Part shown: positions 43,333-52,925 of the stretch, piece by piece
How positions within the stretch are numbered: the first letter of the stretch is position 1
How the letters are laid out: every line of letters begins with the position of its first letter
Notes under the pieces: model-generated
What the model was told of the DNA's origin: nothing
Seen by the model: the letters and a program-made list of their open reading frames with translations, nothing else
Databases searched by the model: none
Source: Paenibacillus glycanilyticus
Lineage (GTDB): Bacteria > Bacillota > Bacilli > Paenibacillales > Paenibacillaceae
Direction: 5' to 3'
DNA: 64,000 bases
Assembly: GCF_023715145.1 (NCBI RefSeq)
Contig: NZ_JAMBNP010000002.1
Coordinates: 124,001 to 188,000, forward strand
Translations under genes and position numbers: made by a program

Positions 43333-44205
43333 GTGAAGGAAACCTCATCTTCCCGTATCTTTCAAGGTATTAACGGGTTAGTCATGACCGTAGTCGTGCT
43401 GTTCACCTTATATCCGTTTATTTATCTGATCGCGCAGTCCTTTAGCTCGGAAGCCGCTGTATATGCCGGAAAGGTATCCTTTTATCCGGTCGATTTCACG
43501 GCCCTTACCTATAAGGTTATCTTGAGCAAGCCGGATTTCTTCCGCTATTACGGCAATACGATTCTATACGCTGCAATCGGAACGTTGATCTCCGTTACGG
43601 CGACAGCCATTATGGCTTATCCGCTCTCCAAGGAAAAGCTGCGTCTTAACAAGTTCTTTATTCCGTTCGTTTTGTTCACCATGTATTTCGGCGGCGGTCT
43701 GATCCCGAACTACATTATGGTCGCGAAGACGCTCGACATGCGCGACACGATCTGGGCTCTTGTTATTCCCGGTGCCATAAGCGCCTTTAACGTGATATTG
43801 ATGAAAACCTTTTTCTCCAGTCTTCCGAATGAACTCGAGGAATCGGCGAAGGTAGACGGGCTTGACGTGTATGGCATCTTTCTCCGGATTACGCTTCCGT
43901 TATCGAAGCCCATTCTCGCTACCATGGTACTGTTTGTCGTAGTTGGCATCTGGAACAGCTGGTTTGATGCATCGCTCTATATCCAATCAAAAGAGAAGTG
44001 GCCGGTGGCGCTGTACCTGCGGCAGGTTATCGAGACAGCGATCAGCCCGACGGAGATTGGCGCGAGCTCCGAGCAGGCGAATCAGATTGCCGCAACCGTC
44101 AAATCAGCAGCCATGGTCCTAACCTCTTTGCCTATTATTTGTATCTATCCTTTTGTGCAGAAGTATTTCGTGCAAGGCATGATGATTGGTTCGGTAAAAG
44201 GCTAA
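43333..44205 (+). CDS. Sugar ABC transporter permease, LplC type
   Basis: 290 residues from GTG after AGGAAGGAG. It has six membrane segments and the conserved ELEESAKVDGLDVYGIFLRITLPLSKP loop. Forms the membrane pore together with the LplB-type partner 15 bases upstream. Confidence 0.92.
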   Translation: MKETSSSRIFQGINGLVMTVVVLFTLYPFIYLIAQSFSSEAAVYAGKVSFYPVDFTALTYKVILSKPDFFRYYGNTILYAAIGTLISVTATAIMAYPLSKEKLRLNKFFIPFVLFTMYFGGGLIPNYIMVAKTLDMRDTIWALVIPGAISAFNVILMKTFFSSLPNELEESAKVDGLDVYGIFLRITLPLSKPILATMVLFVVVGIWNSWFDASLYIQSKEKWPVALYLRQVIETAISPTEIGASSEQANQIAATVKSAAMVLTSLPIICIYPFVQKYFVQGMMIGSVKG

Positions 44206-44281
44206 ACCGCGATATAACCGGAACGGCCGCGAGGCAGGTTCTGTTATATAAGTTCGATAACTATTAAAAGGGAGGCACGGC

Positions 44282-45955
44282 ATGAAAAGATTCAGTAGAG
44301 CAATGGGAATGATTGTGTCAGTCATGATGGTATTGTCTGTAATGGCGGCGTGCAGCGGCAATAATGGGAATTCCGGCGGCAATAACAAACCTGCGGAATC
44401 GAATGCAGCAACAAATGCAACCCAGTCAGAGACGGAGGATTATACCTTTGGGGAGGATATTACCTTCCACTCGAATGAACCGGTTAAGTACTCCATGATG
44501 TACAGCGACCATGAAGCCTATCCTTACAAGGAAGACTGGAGATTATGGAGCGCGATTAAAGAAAAAACAAACGTAGAGTTTGATCTGGCCACCACGGCAA
44601 GAACGGAATACGAGAATCAGAAATCACTGCTCGTAAACAGCGGGGATGCTCCTTATATCATTCCAAAAACGTATGAAGAAGGAGCATTTGTTGCCGGCGG
44701 ACAAATCGTGCCGATCAGCGATTATGTACAATATATGCCTAACTTCCAGAAGGCCGTCAAGAACTGGGGCATGGAGGAAGATCTGAAGGTGAAGATGCAG
44801 GCTGACGGCAAATACTATGTACTGCCTGGTTTGTGGGAAGCGCCTGGCGGCGGCTACTCCTATATTATCCGTAAAGATATTTTCGAAAAAGCAGGCGTAG
44901 ACCTGTCCAAAGAAGCGACATGGACCTATGAAGACTTCTATGCCGCAATGAAAAAGGTAAAGGAATTTACAGGCAAAAAGTACGTGTTCTCCGATGAATT
45001 CAAAGGCGAGTCTACCTTGAATATTGCTGCCGTTGAATATGGGGTAACCGCGGGCTGGGGCAAAGCAAACGGCATGCGCTTCAACCATGATACCAATCAG
45101 TTCGAATTTGCGAATAACACACAGGACTTCAAGGACTTTGTCTCCTATTTCAACAAGCTGATTACGGAAGGCATTATGGATCCGGAATCGTTCACGCAAG
45201 AGGATGATGCCGCGAAATCCAAATTCTTCAAAGGCGATACCTTTGTTCTTAACGGCAACTACCAGCTGCTGGCCGATTATCAGACAAAGATGGAAGATCC
45301 AAACGCGGAGCTGTATATGATTACGCAGCCGGGCGGTCCAAAAGGTCAGCTGATGGTTGAAACTTCCCGTCTTGAGAACGGCATTATGATCAGCCAGAAT
45401 GCGCTGAAGGATTTGGGCGAAGAGAAATTTATCAAGATGCTTCGCTTCGTTGACTGGCTCTGGTATTCGGAAGAAGGACAAACCCTCAGTCTGTGGGGCG
45501 TAGAAGGCGAGACGTACACGAAGGATGCAAGCGGCAATATTACGCTTAATCCGGACATCACTTACAATGGCATGAATCCGACAGCCGCGAAAAAACTGAA
45601 TGCGGACTATGGCTTCGGCGGCGGCGTATTCGCTTACGGCGGTACCTCCAAGCTTAGAATGTCCAAAATGACTGAAGGGGAAAAAGATTTCGTCTCCCGC
45701 GTCCTGAATAATCGCGAGCCTCGCAAGCTGGCACCGCCGATTATGGGCACGGCGGACGAGAGCGAGCAGTTAAACCTGATCTCGAAGCCGCTGATGGACT
45801 TTGTCAGCACAATGACGCTCAAGTTCATTACAGGCCAAGAGAAGCTCGAGAACTACGATAATTATGTAAAACAAGTACAAGCAAACGGCAGCGACCGTTA
45901 CGCGCAAATGGCCAATGAAATCTTCGGCAAGACGAAGAGCGTTCTTGGATACTAA
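44282..45955 (+). CDS. Extracellular sugar-binding lipoprotein, LplA type
   Basis: 557 residues, long as usual for this group. Signal peptide with lipobox VMAACSGN (Cys about residue 24), then a low-complexity Asn/Gly linker and a type-1 solute-binding fold. GGGAGG precedes the ATG. It captures the sugar for the two permeases; likely an oligosaccharide from plant or algal polysaccharide, as commonly for the group, but no enzyme gene sits next to it to name the sugar. Confidence 0.92.
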   Translation: MKRFSRAMGMIVSVMMVLSVMAACSGNNGNSGGNNKPAESNAATNATQSETEDYTFGEDITFHSNEPVKYSMMYSDHEAYPYKEDWRLWSAIKEKTNVEFDLATTARTEYENQKSLLVNSGDAPYIIPKTYEEGAFVAGGQIVPISDYVQYMPNFQKAVKNWGMEEDLKVKMQADGKYYVLPGLWEAPGGGYSYIIRKDIFEKAGVDLSKEATWTYEDFYAAMKKVKEFTGKKYVFSDEFKGESTLNIAAVEYGVTAGWGKANGMRFNHDTNQFEFANNTQDFKDFVSYFNKLITEGIMDPESFTQEDDAAKSKFFKGDTFVLNGNYQLLADYQTKMEDPNAELYMITQPGGPKGQLMVETSRLENGIMISQNALKDLGEEKFIKMLRFVDWLWYSEEGQTLSLWGVEGETYTKDASGNITLNPDITYNGMNPTAAKKLNADYGFGGGVFAYGGTSKLRMSKMTEGEKDFVSRVLNNREPRKLAPPIMGTADESEQLNLISKPLMDFVSTMTLKFITGQEKLENYDNYVKQVQANGSDRYAQMANEIFGKTKSVLGY

Positions 45956-45960
45956 TTCAT

Positions 45961-46010
45961 AAACAATAAGGGCTAGATGAACCTGACCGGTTCTTCTAGC
46001 CCTTATTGTT
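45961..46010. terminator. Bidirectional terminator between the sugar importer and pstB
   Basis: AACAATAAGGGCTAGA pairs with TCTAGCCCTTATTGTT, with an inner AACC/GGTT pair. T runs on one side and A runs on the other serve both converging genes. Confidence 0.9.
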
Positions 46011-46022
46011 TGTATTCTTTCA

Positions 46023-46781
46023 TCATCCGAAACGGCCGGTAATGTAATCATTCGTCCGTTGGTGGGTCGGATTGGTAAAGATCGTTTCCGTCTTATCGTA
46101 TTCAACCACATGACCATTCAAGAAGAAAGCGGTTTTGTCCGATACGCGTGCTGCTTGATGCATGTTATGGGTAACAATCACGATGCTGTAATCCTGCTTC
46201 AGCTCCGAGATCAATTCCTCGATTTTGGAGGTCGAGATCGGATCCAGCGCCGAGGCCGGTTCGTCCATCAGAATGACATCCGGCTTAACCGCGATCGTGC
46301 GCGCGATACAAAGGCGTTGCTGCTGGCCGCCGGATAAAGCAAGAGCGGACTTGTGCAGGCGGTCCTTCGTTTCCTCCCAGATCGCTGCTTTGCGAAGCGA
46401 CTGCTCGACGATCTCGTCCAGCTGCTTCTTGTTCTTGACGCCGTGATAGCGCGGGCCAAAGGCGATATTCTCGTAGATCGATTTGTGGAACGGATTGGGA
46501 CGCTGCCATACCATGCCGATATTTTTGCGGAGCGCGACAACATCGGTGCTTGCGCCGTTAATATTCTGATCCTTAAGCCAAATATCGCCTGTTACGCGGC
46601 AGGAAGGGATAAGGTCGTTCATCCGGTTAAGGCTTCGCAGGAAGGTCGATTTGCCGCAGCCCGAAGGACCGATTAGAGCGGTAACTTCCTTTTCTTCAAA
46701 ATCAAGCGAGACGTCGTGAACGGCATGCTTTTCTCCATAATGAACGTTTAATTGTTTGGCAGACAATGCGATTTCTGTCAC
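46023..46781 (-). CDS. pstB: Phosphate ABC transporter ATP-binding protein
   Basis: 252 residues from GTG after AGGAGG. Walker [21 protein letters not shown], signature [19 protein letters not shown] and Walker [14 protein letters not shown] are those of PstB. It powers high-affinity phosphate uptake by PstSCA. Unlike the tight joins elsewhere in the operon, 219 bases with five hairpin repeats separate it from pstA. Confidence 0.95.
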   Translation of the reverse strand: MTEIALSAKQLNVHYGEKHAVHDVSLDFEEKEVTALIGPSGCGKSTFLRSLNRMNDLIPSCRVTGDIWLKDQNINGASTDVVALRKNIGMVWQRPNPFHKSIYENIAFGPRYHGVKNKKQLDEIVEQSLRKAAIWEETKDRLHKSALALSGGQQQRLCIARTIAVKPDVILMDEPASALDPISTSKIEELISELKQDYSIVIVTHNMHQAARVSDKTAFFLNGHVVEYDKTETIFTNPTHQRTNDYITGRFG

Positions 46782-46795
46782 GCTGAGTACCTCCT

Positions 46796-47001
46796 AAAAA
46801 GAATTGTGAAGCAATTCTTGCTTCGAAAGCATGAGCTTAAAGAATGGTGAAGCAATTCTTGCTTTGAAAGCATGAGCTTAAAGAATGGTGAAGCAATTCT
46901 TGCTTGTAAGCATGAGCTTAAAGAATGGTGAAGCAATTCTTGCTTCGTAAGCATGAGCTTAAAGAATGGTGAAGCAATTCTTGCTTCGTAAGCATGAGCT
47001 T
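46796..47001 (-). repeat. Array of five 40-43 base hairpin repeats between pstA and pstB
   Basis: Five direct units, without spacers, each made of AAGAATGGTGAAGCAATTCTT and the linker GCTTCGTAAGCATGAGCTT. The unit next to pstB forms a perfect 8-base stem (AAGAATTG/CAATTCTT) and, read on the gene strand, its arm continues directly into TTTTTAGGAGG, the pstB ribosome binding site. The last unit overlaps the pstA stop codon. Confidence 0.9.
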
Positions 47002-47887
47002 ATTTCGAAGCTGTAAATCTGTTATGCATGTATCGTCCAAGCGCCCTTGCGCCTAAGTTGAAGAGAAGTACCGTAATGATAAGTACGGCCGAAGCACCTG
47101 CGGCAATTTGCGTAGCATCCGGTGCGAGACCTTCCGAGTTAACCTTCCAGATATGAACGGCAAGCGTTTCAGCCGGACGAAGCGGGTTCAGCGGCGAATC
47201 GGAATGGAGCGGATTCCAGTCGCTGAAATCAAGACGCGGGCTGCTCATGCCGGCGGTGAACAGGAGCGCTGCCGCTTCCCCGAAGATCCGGCCTGCAGCC
47301 AGAATCGAACCGGAGAGTACAACGGGCAAAGCGATAGGAAGCTGTACGGAACGAATCGTTTTCCACTTGGAAATCCCAAGCGCAAGACTTGCTTCCTTCT
47401 GCTGTACCGGCACGCTGCGAAGGCCTTGCTCGGTAATCCGCACCATAAGCGGCAGGTTGAAGATTGTGAGCGCAATAGCGCCGGATAACAGGGAGAAGCC
47501 CAGGTTAAATTTATTAACGATGACAAGAAGGCCAAACAAACCTACGATAATCGAAGGGAAGGAGGACAATACCTCGACTACCAGACGAATAGCGGAAGTG
47601 ATTTTGCCCGCTTTCGCATATTCGCTCATATAGATACCGGCACCGATACCAAGGGGCACGGTAATAATCATGGTTAATACGAGCAGGAACAGCGAGTTGA
47701 ACAGCTGCGGTCCAATACCGCCGCCTTTGCGGATCGTCTCCGGCGGGGAAGTCAGGAAGTGCCAGCTGATATGGCCAAGACCCCGGAACAAAATGTAGCC
47801 CAAAAGTCCAATCAGGGCGAGAGCAATTAAGCCGGTAATGGTAACAATAATGCCTGTTGCAACTTTATCTGCGGTTTTGGCGCTCAT
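47000..47887 (-). CDS. pstA: Phosphate ABC transporter permease
   Basis: 295 residues with six membrane segments; the loop ALGISKWKTIRSVQLPIALPVVLSGSIL and the GIYMSEYAKAGKIT segment are typical for PstA. It starts in an ATGA overlap with pstC and forms the pore with it. Confidence 0.95.
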   Translation of the reverse strand: MSAKTADKVATGIIVTITGLIALALIGLLGYILFRGLGHISWHFLTSPPETIRKGGGIGPQLFNSLFLLVLTMIITVPLGIGAGIYMSEYAKAGKITSAIRLVVEVLSSFPSIIVGLFGLLVIVNKFNLGFSLLSGAIALTIFNLPLMVRITEQGLRSVPVQQKEASLALGISKWKTIRSVQLPIALPVVLSGSILAAGRIFGEAAALLFTAGMSSPRLDFSDWNPLHSDSPLNPLRPAETLAVHIWKVNSEGLAPDATQIAAGASAVLIITVLLFNLGARALGRYMHNRFTASK

Positions 47888-48786
47888 AGCTTCTTCCTTC
47901 CTTCCAGCCAGCGAATGATAAAGACGAATACGAAGGTCATCAGCATCAGAATTAATGCAAGCGACCAGAGGGCGTTATTTTGAACGGAGCCCATCGCCGT
48001 GTTGCCCATGCTAAGTGTAATGGCACTGGTTAATGTTGAAGTCGATTGGAATAGGGAATGCGGGATATGGGGAGCATTGCCGATAACCATCTGTACGGCT
48101 AGTGCTTCGCCAAATGCTCTCGCGATACCAAGTACAATACCTGTCATCTGCGCGGGAAGCGTAGTTGGCAGGACGATGCGATATATGGTTTGCCAACGGG
48201 TTGCGCCAAGCGCGTACGAGCCTTCTTTCAAGCCCGCCGGCAGGGAAGCCAGCGCGTCCGTTGCTATAGTCGTAATTGTGGGTAAAATCATAAAGGCAAG
48301 TACAAGCGAGCCTGCTGCGATACCGACGCCTTGGCCGGGGAACAGATCGCGGAATAATGGTACGATTACGCTTAAGCCAACAAATCCGTATACAACGGAT
48401 GGGATGCCGGCAAGAAGCTCAATAACCGGCTGCATAAATGTACGGCCGAGCTTTGGAGACAATTCAACCATAAACACTGCCGCGCAGAAACCAAGCGGAG
48501 CAGCTATGATGGCTGCGAGAATCGATGTACTGAAAGATCCAAAAATAAATGGCAATGCGCCAAAGATCGGCGGTTCGCCTTCTGGTTGCCACTTCAATCC
48601 TGTTAACAAATCCTTTACATTTACGCCGTTTACGATAAAGGTACTAAGTCCTTTTGATGCGACGAAGTAAACCATCGAAAAAATGGTGATGATAAGAAAC
48701 AAGATGCAGATGAATGTATAAACTTTGCCAACCCATTCCTCCGCAAGATGCGGCGTGGCTACTTCCCGATCATTAGACTTCTTCAT
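47884..48786 (-). CDS. pstC: Phosphate ABC transporter permease
   Basis: 300 residues from ATG 48786, close after AGGGTGG; a GTG at 48795 is an alternative start. Six membrane segments and the conserved YALGATRWQTIYRIVLPTTLPAQMTGIVLGIARAFGEALAV loop region identify PstC. It lies 94 bases after pstS. Confidence 0.95.
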   Translation of the reverse strand: MKKSNDREVATPHLAEEWVGKVYTFICILFLIITIFSMVYFVASKGLSTFIVNGVNVKDLLTGLKWQPEGEPPIFGALPFIFGSFSTSILAAIIAAPLGFCAAVFMVELSPKLGRTFMQPVIELLAGIPSVVYGFVGLSVIVPLFRDLFPGQGVGIAAGSLVLAFMILPTITTIATDALASLPAGLKEGSYALGATRWQTIYRIVLPTTLPAQMTGIVLGIARAFGEALAVQMVIGNAPHIPHSLFQSTSTLTSAITLSMGNTAMGSVQNNALWSLALILMLMTFVFVFIIRWLEGRKKL

Positions 48787-48879
48787 CGTGACCACCCTTT
48801 ACTTAGTGTACATATAGGCATGCAGTCAAGAGACGAGCTGACCCGCCTCTTGACTATGCCTTTATTTATTTTTGTTCAA

Positions 48880-49815
48880 TTATTTCGTTACAGCGCCTGC
48901 AGCATCGCGTTTAACTTCCATTTTGCTGATTGGAATGTAGCCCATTTCAACTACGTCGCCTTCATCGTTTTGAACATCTTCAGATACCATGTAATCGAGG
49001 AAAGCTTTAGTAGCCGCATCAGGCTCGCCTTTTGTATACATGTGCTCGTAAGCCCATACCGGGTAAGTGCCTTTTGCCACGTTGTCTACAGTTGCGTCAA
49101 CGCCTTCGTATTTCACGGCTGTTACCGAATCATCCAGGTAAGACAGCGCCAGGTAACCAATTGCGCCAGGAGTTTCGCTTACGAGCTTCTTAACTGTACC
49201 GGAAGCATCCTCTTGGATCGAACCCGCAAGGTCTTCTGTTTTTGTGCCAAGAGCGAATTTCTCGAAAGTAGCGCGAGTACCGGAGCTAGCTGGACGGTTA
49301 ACGATTTGGATTTTCTCGTCTTTGCCGCCTACTTCTTTCCAGTTCGTTACTTTGCCAGTGAAGATGTCAACCAGTTGTTGTTTCGTCAGGTTGTCTACGC
49401 CTACGTCTTTGTTTGTAACGGCAGCCATAGCTACTACCGCTACTTGATGGTCAACCAGTTCAGCTGCTTTGTCAGCGTCAAGCTTCTCTTCAGCGAATAC
49501 GTCGGAGTTGCCGATTTGCGCTTGGCCTTCGGATACTTGCGTCAGACCAGTACCGCTGCCGCCGCCTTGAACTTGAATCGATACGCCTGTATTTTTCTCC
49601 ATGAACTCTTTGGATACTTGGTCAACAAGTGGTTGAAGAGCTGTAGAGCCAGATGCCAGAATCGAACCGGACAGATCAGCGGAAGCAGTGTTATTTGTTG
49701 GAGCATTGTTTGTTGCGGCCGCGTTTCCGTTGTTTGCACTGTTTGTGTTGTTGCCGCATGCTGCGAGCGAAAGCGACAATGTCAGTGCCATAGTGACGAT
49801 CAGAGACTTCTTCAT
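48880..49815 (-). CDS. pstS: Phosphate-binding lipoprotein
   Basis: 311 residues from the ATG at 49815 (MKKSLIV); a start at 49845 would add ten residues ahead of the signal peptide. Lipobox SLAACGNN. Phosphate-contact motifs are visible: GSTALQPL, GGGSGTGLTQVSEGQAQIGNSDV and RPASSGTRATFEKF. It binds phosphate outside the membrane for PstCA. Regulated by a likely PhoP box at 49906-49941. Confidence 0.95.
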   Translation of the reverse strand: MKKSLIVTMALTLSLSLAACGNNTNSANNGNAAATNNAPTNNTASADLSGSILASGSTALQPLVDQVSKEFMEKNTGVSIQVQGGGSGTGLTQVSEGQAQIGNSDVFAEEKLDADKAAELVDHQVAVVAMAAVTNKDVGVDNLTKQQLVDIFTGKVTNWKEVGGKDEKIQIVNRPASSGTRATFEKFALGTKTEDLAGSIQEDASGTVKKLVSETPGAIGYLALSYLDDSVTAVKYEGVDATVDNVAKGTYPVWAYEHMYTKGEPDAATKAFLDYMVSEDVQNDEGDVVEMGYIPISKMEVKRDAAGAVTK

Positions 49816-49905
49816 TTTGAGTAGGTTCCCCTTCCAAACTTTCATTTTTGTTTTTCCTTACAAGAGTCATTGTAGTAGGGCTACGTAAACAGAAAACCCG
49901 AATCA

Positions 49906-49941
49906 TGTTAACGCAATGTAAATTTTTTTGAGCGTTGTAAA
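49906..49941 (-). promoter_or_regulatory. Pho box upstream of pstS
   Basis: On the gene strand TTTACA-N5-TTAACA (49906-49922) has the 11-base period of Bacillus PhoP sites, and a third TTTACA lies at 49936-49941. This fits phosphate-starvation control of the pst operon. Confidence 0.7.
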
Positions 49942-50012
49942 AATTGATCGATAACGATGGAATCCTCTATAGTAGAAATAGAGTTTTATTATCGTCATGA
50001 GGGAGGTATTAG

Positions 50013-51293
50013 ATGAAAGAATTAAAGCTGCAGCAGCTATGCAATCAAGTCGAGGAGCGGCAAGAAGAGCTATTTGCTTTGTTGGCGGAGCTGGTTGCGT
50101 TCCCGACGGTTAGCCCGCCCGCGCGCAATACAATGGAAGCACAGCAGTATATGGAGAAGCAGCTAAGAGGCCTAGGCTTTGAGACCGAGCTGTGGGAAGT
50201 GTATCCCGGTGATCCGAATGTAACCGCCGTTCTTAAAGGAACGCAAAGCAGTGCTTACCGGAGCCTGCTCTTGAACGGACATATGGATGTAGCCGAAGTT
50301 GGCGACAGCTCCGAATGGTCCGCAGATCCTTTTCGGTTATCTATTCATGATGGAAGAGTCTACGGCCGCGGGACGGCGGATATGAAGGCTGGTCTTGCTG
50401 CCCTGTTGTTTGCCGTTAGGCTTCTGGTTGAAGCGGGTATTGAACTGAGGGGAGATCTTCACTTCCATTCCGTGATCGGAGAGGAAGCTGGCGAGGCAGG
50501 GACAAGAGCCTGCATGGAGCGGGGATGCGAAGCGGATTTTGCCATTGTAGCGGATACAAGCCATCTTGCCGTTCAAGGCCAGGGCGGGGTTATTACCGGG
50601 TGGGTAACCGTGCAAAGCCCGGTTACTCATCATGATGCGATGCGCTCGCGGATGATTCATGCGGGAGGCGGGCTGCACGGGGCAAGCGCCATTGAGAAGA
50701 TGGCCAAGCTGATTGCCGGACTTCAAGAGCTGGAGCGGCATTGGGCGGTAACCAAATCGTATCCGGGATTCGCGCCAGGATCAAATACGATAAACCCCGC
50801 CGTTATTGAAGGAGGACGACATGCGGCGTTTATTGCGGATCGCTGCTCGTTATGGATAACGGTTCATTTTTACCCGGATGAGGATTACGAATCGGTTGCC
50901 GCGGAGATCGAGGAGCATTTGATTCGCGTGGCACAAGCGGATCCTTGGCTCAGGGACAATCCTCCCGTATTTCGTTGGGGCGGCAGGTCCATGATTGAGG
51001 AGCGGGGAGAGATATTCCCTTCATTAAAGCTGGATCAGAATGGCGACGGCGTTAACGCCTTGTTAATGAATCATAAGGCTGTCCTGCAGCGCGAGGCGGA
51101 AGTCGGGATGAGTCCGACGGTTACGGACGCGGGCTGGATCGGCAGGGCAGGTATTCCGACGGTTATCTACGGTCCCGGAGAGCTGGGCAAAGCCCATGCG
51201 GTGGATGAAAGCTTGGACATTAGAGAGCTTATAGAATACACGAAGGTCATGATTTCTTTTATAGCGGATTGGTGCAATCGGGAAAAAGCGTAA
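50013..51293 (+). CDS. M20-family metallopeptidase/deacylase (acetylornithine deacetylase-like)
   Basis: 426 residues. The first metal motif NGHMDVAEVGD, the second GRGTADMKAG and the glutamate pair GEEAGEAGT are those of the ArgE/DapE/M20 zinc enzymes, with a dimerisation domain between. GAGGGAGG precedes the ATG. Family members hydrolyse N-acyl groups of amino acids or related amides such as formylaminopyrimidine. The neighbours do not name the substrate. Confidence 0.85.
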   Translation: MKELKLQQLCNQVEERQEELFALLAELVAFPTVSPPARNTMEAQQYMEKQLRGLGFETELWEVYPGDPNVTAVLKGTQSSAYRSLLLNGHMDVAEVGDSSEWSADPFRLSIHDGRVYGRGTADMKAGLAALLFAVRLLVEAGIELRGDLHFHSVIGEEAGEAGTRACMERGCEADFAIVADTSHLAVQGQGGVITGWVTVQSPVTHHDAMRSRMIHAGGGLHGASAIEKMAKLIAGLQELERHWAVTKSYPGFAPGSNTINPAVIEGGRHAAFIADRCSLWITVHFYPDEDYESVAAEIEEHLIRVAQADPWLRDNPPVFRWGGRSMIEERGEIFPSLKLDQNGDGVNALLMNHKAVLQREAEVGMSPTVTDAGWIGRAGIPTVIYGPGELGKAHAVDESLDIRELIEYTKVMISFIADWCNREKA

Positions 51294-51295
51294 AG

Positions 51296-51529
51296 GTGAA
51301 CATCAATGAATTTATTGCCGGGTGGAAAAGCCACCGAAACGTCCTAAACGACATGTTGGAGGAGGCAACAACGGAGCAGCTGTCCTTCAAACCTTGGGAG
51401 AAGGGGATGACGGTTGCGGAACTGGCGCTTCATATAACGGGCTCGATGGATATGTTCATGAAGACGGACTGGCGGGCATCGAGAAGCTTCCGTTCTTCGT
51501 TAGCCGCGGTTAAGACTGTTAAAGTATAG
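51296..51529 (+). pseudogene. Truncated DinB-family protein
   Basis: 77 residues from GTG 51296. The start (VNINEFIAGWKSHRNVLNDMLEEATTEQLSFKPWEKGMTVAELALHITGS) fits the N-terminal half of DinB/YfiT-type four-helix proteins with the first metal-binding His (HITG). The normal protein is about twice as long; here the sequence degenerates after MDMFMKTDW and stops. Probably a remnant after a frameshift or deletion, though a short expressed product is possible. Confidence 0.6.
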
Positions 51530-51581
51530 CACTGGACGGTGCAAAGCGCCGGATGGTATGATGCTTGAGGGTGATTACACG

Positions 51582-52190
51582 ATGAATAATGATATGACGA
51601 ATACGAATAATAACGATAATACGGAAGTCTGGGACTCGCTCATGAAGACGATTTTCCAAAAGGGACTAGCTTCCTTGCGGCCATTCTTCCCAAATGTTGA
51701 AGGTCTTATTGTAAACGATGAGAAGTTCGGACAGATCTTCATCTACCGCGTGACGAATGATTTCAAGAAATCCTACGACTGCGGCTTCTTCCTGCGCGAG
51801 CTGGCTGAACAATTCCAGGATGGCGGCCGGGAAGCAGGGGAATGGATGGCATCCTTCTTCTACGAGCTGATGAAAACAAACAAATTCGGCAAAGAGCTGC
51901 CTGCTCCACCTGAAAGCGAAGAGAAGGAAGAAGCGTTTATCGATGATGTCCTGTTCCCGCATTGCCTTGGAGCGGTCAGCGAAGAATTCGCTCCGCTTCG
52001 GATTACCGGAAACCGCGGACTTGATGACAACCTTACTCCTGTCCTTGAGCTTGGCTTTATCGACATACCGTCGGAGAAATGCGTTTTCCCGATTCATTAC
52101 CTGTATAAAATGATGCAATTGAACCGCGATCCTTCGGAAACGATTCTGATTGCGCTCGCCAAGCTTCGTCAGAAGCATGGGGTAGAATAA
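51582..52190 (+). CDS. Conserved protein of unknown function, first of a tandem pair
   Basis: 202 residues from ATG 51582 after TTGAGGG. No signal peptide or membrane segment; acidic. After a low-complexity Asn/Thr start it has a central motif YDCGFFLRELAEQFQDG ... EWMASFFYELMKT, a charged proline region and a C-terminal helix ending LNRDPSETILIALAKLRQKHG. I do not recognise the family. It shares the whole layout with the gene at 52299 and therefore arose by duplication. Likely cytosolic. Confidence 0.8.
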   Translation: MNNDMTNTNNNDNTEVWDSLMKTIFQKGLASLRPFFPNVEGLIVNDEKFGQIFIYRVTNDFKKSYDCGFFLRELAEQFQDGGREAGEWMASFFYELMKTNKFGKELPAPPESEEKEEAFIDDVLFPHCLGAVSEEFAPLRITGNRGLDDNLTPVLELGFIDIPSEKCVFPIHYLYKMMQLNRDPSETILIALAKLRQKHGVE

Positions 52191-52200
52191 CCAATAAAGA

Positions 52201-52232
52201 GGGGCCGTCCTTCCTGGGCGGCTTTCTTTTTT
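52201..52232 (+). terminator. Terminator between the paralogous pair
   Basis: GCCGTCC and GGGCGGC around TTCCT, followed by TTTCTTTTTT. The two paralogues are therefore probably separate transcripts. Confidence 0.75.
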
Positions 52233-52298
52233 CTCATGGGAAATGGACTAGACTGTTTAATTGATGGAATGATATGATGATTATGGGTGAAGCGAATA

Positions 52299-52925
52299 AT
52301 GAATAACGAGACAACTAACGAAGAGATCAAAGGCAATCAAGAAGAAGAGGCGAAGCAATTCGCTGAGCTGGTCAAAGCGGTCCAGCATAACGGCTTTGTC
52401 GCATTGAGACGACATTTCGAAGACGTCCAAGGCCAAGTATTGAATCAAGAGCTTTATGGTCCCGTGTTTGTTTACAAAGCGAAGGATGAATCGGGCAGCG
52501 ACTATGTATGCGGCTTTTTCCTTCGCGAGTTAATCGCGAACTTCCAAGCGGGCAACGATGAGGCAACAGAATGGATGGCTTCGTTTTTCTATGAACTGAT
52601 GAAAACCGAAGGGGGCAAACCTCTTCCGGACCCCCCTGCAAGCGAAGATGATGCCAAGGCATTAATAGATCATGTACTCATCCCGCATTGCATTAAGGCT
52701 GTCGAAGAAGAATTCCCTGAAGAGAAGGTTCACGCAGGACTTGCCTGGAATGAGGAGCTTAAAGGCCCGGTATTCGAAACGGGTTTCCCGGCTATATCCG
52801 ATGGCAATAATGTTTGCGCTTTCTCTCTTCATCTGTTGTATACGCATTTGCTGCTGAATCGCGATCCGGCGGAACTGCTCTTGAAAGGGTTGTACAAAAT
52901 CCGGGAAGAGCATGGTATGGATTAA
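52299..52925 (+). CDS. Conserved protein of unknown function, second of a tandem pair
   Basis: 208 residues from ATG 52299 (a GTG at 52287 is possible). Paralogue of the preceding gene: YVCGFFLRELIANFQAG, EWMASFFYELMKT, DHVLIPHCIKAVEEEF and LNRDPAELLLKGLYKIREEHG align in order. Acidic, without membrane segments. Its stop codon forms the outer edge of a MITE-like palindrome. No function can be inferred. Confidence 0.8.
   Translation: MNNETTNEEIKGNQEEEAKQFAELVKAVQHNGFVALRRHFEDVQGQVLNQELYGPVFVYKAKDESGSDYVCGFFLRELIANFQAGNDEATEWMASFFYELMKTEGGKPLPDPPASEDDAKALIDHVLIPHCIKAVEEEFPEEKVHAGLAWNEELKGPVFETGFPAISDGNNVCAFSLHLLYTHLLLNRDPAELLLKGLYKIREEHGMD

Noticed and set aside
46796..47001. Five evenly spaced repeats looked like a CRISPR array
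   Set aside because: The units follow each other directly; there are no unique spacers and no cas genes.
48748..49824. 358-codon plus-strand frame across pstS
   Set aside because: Shadow of pstS, which has clear lipobox and phosphate-binding motifs.
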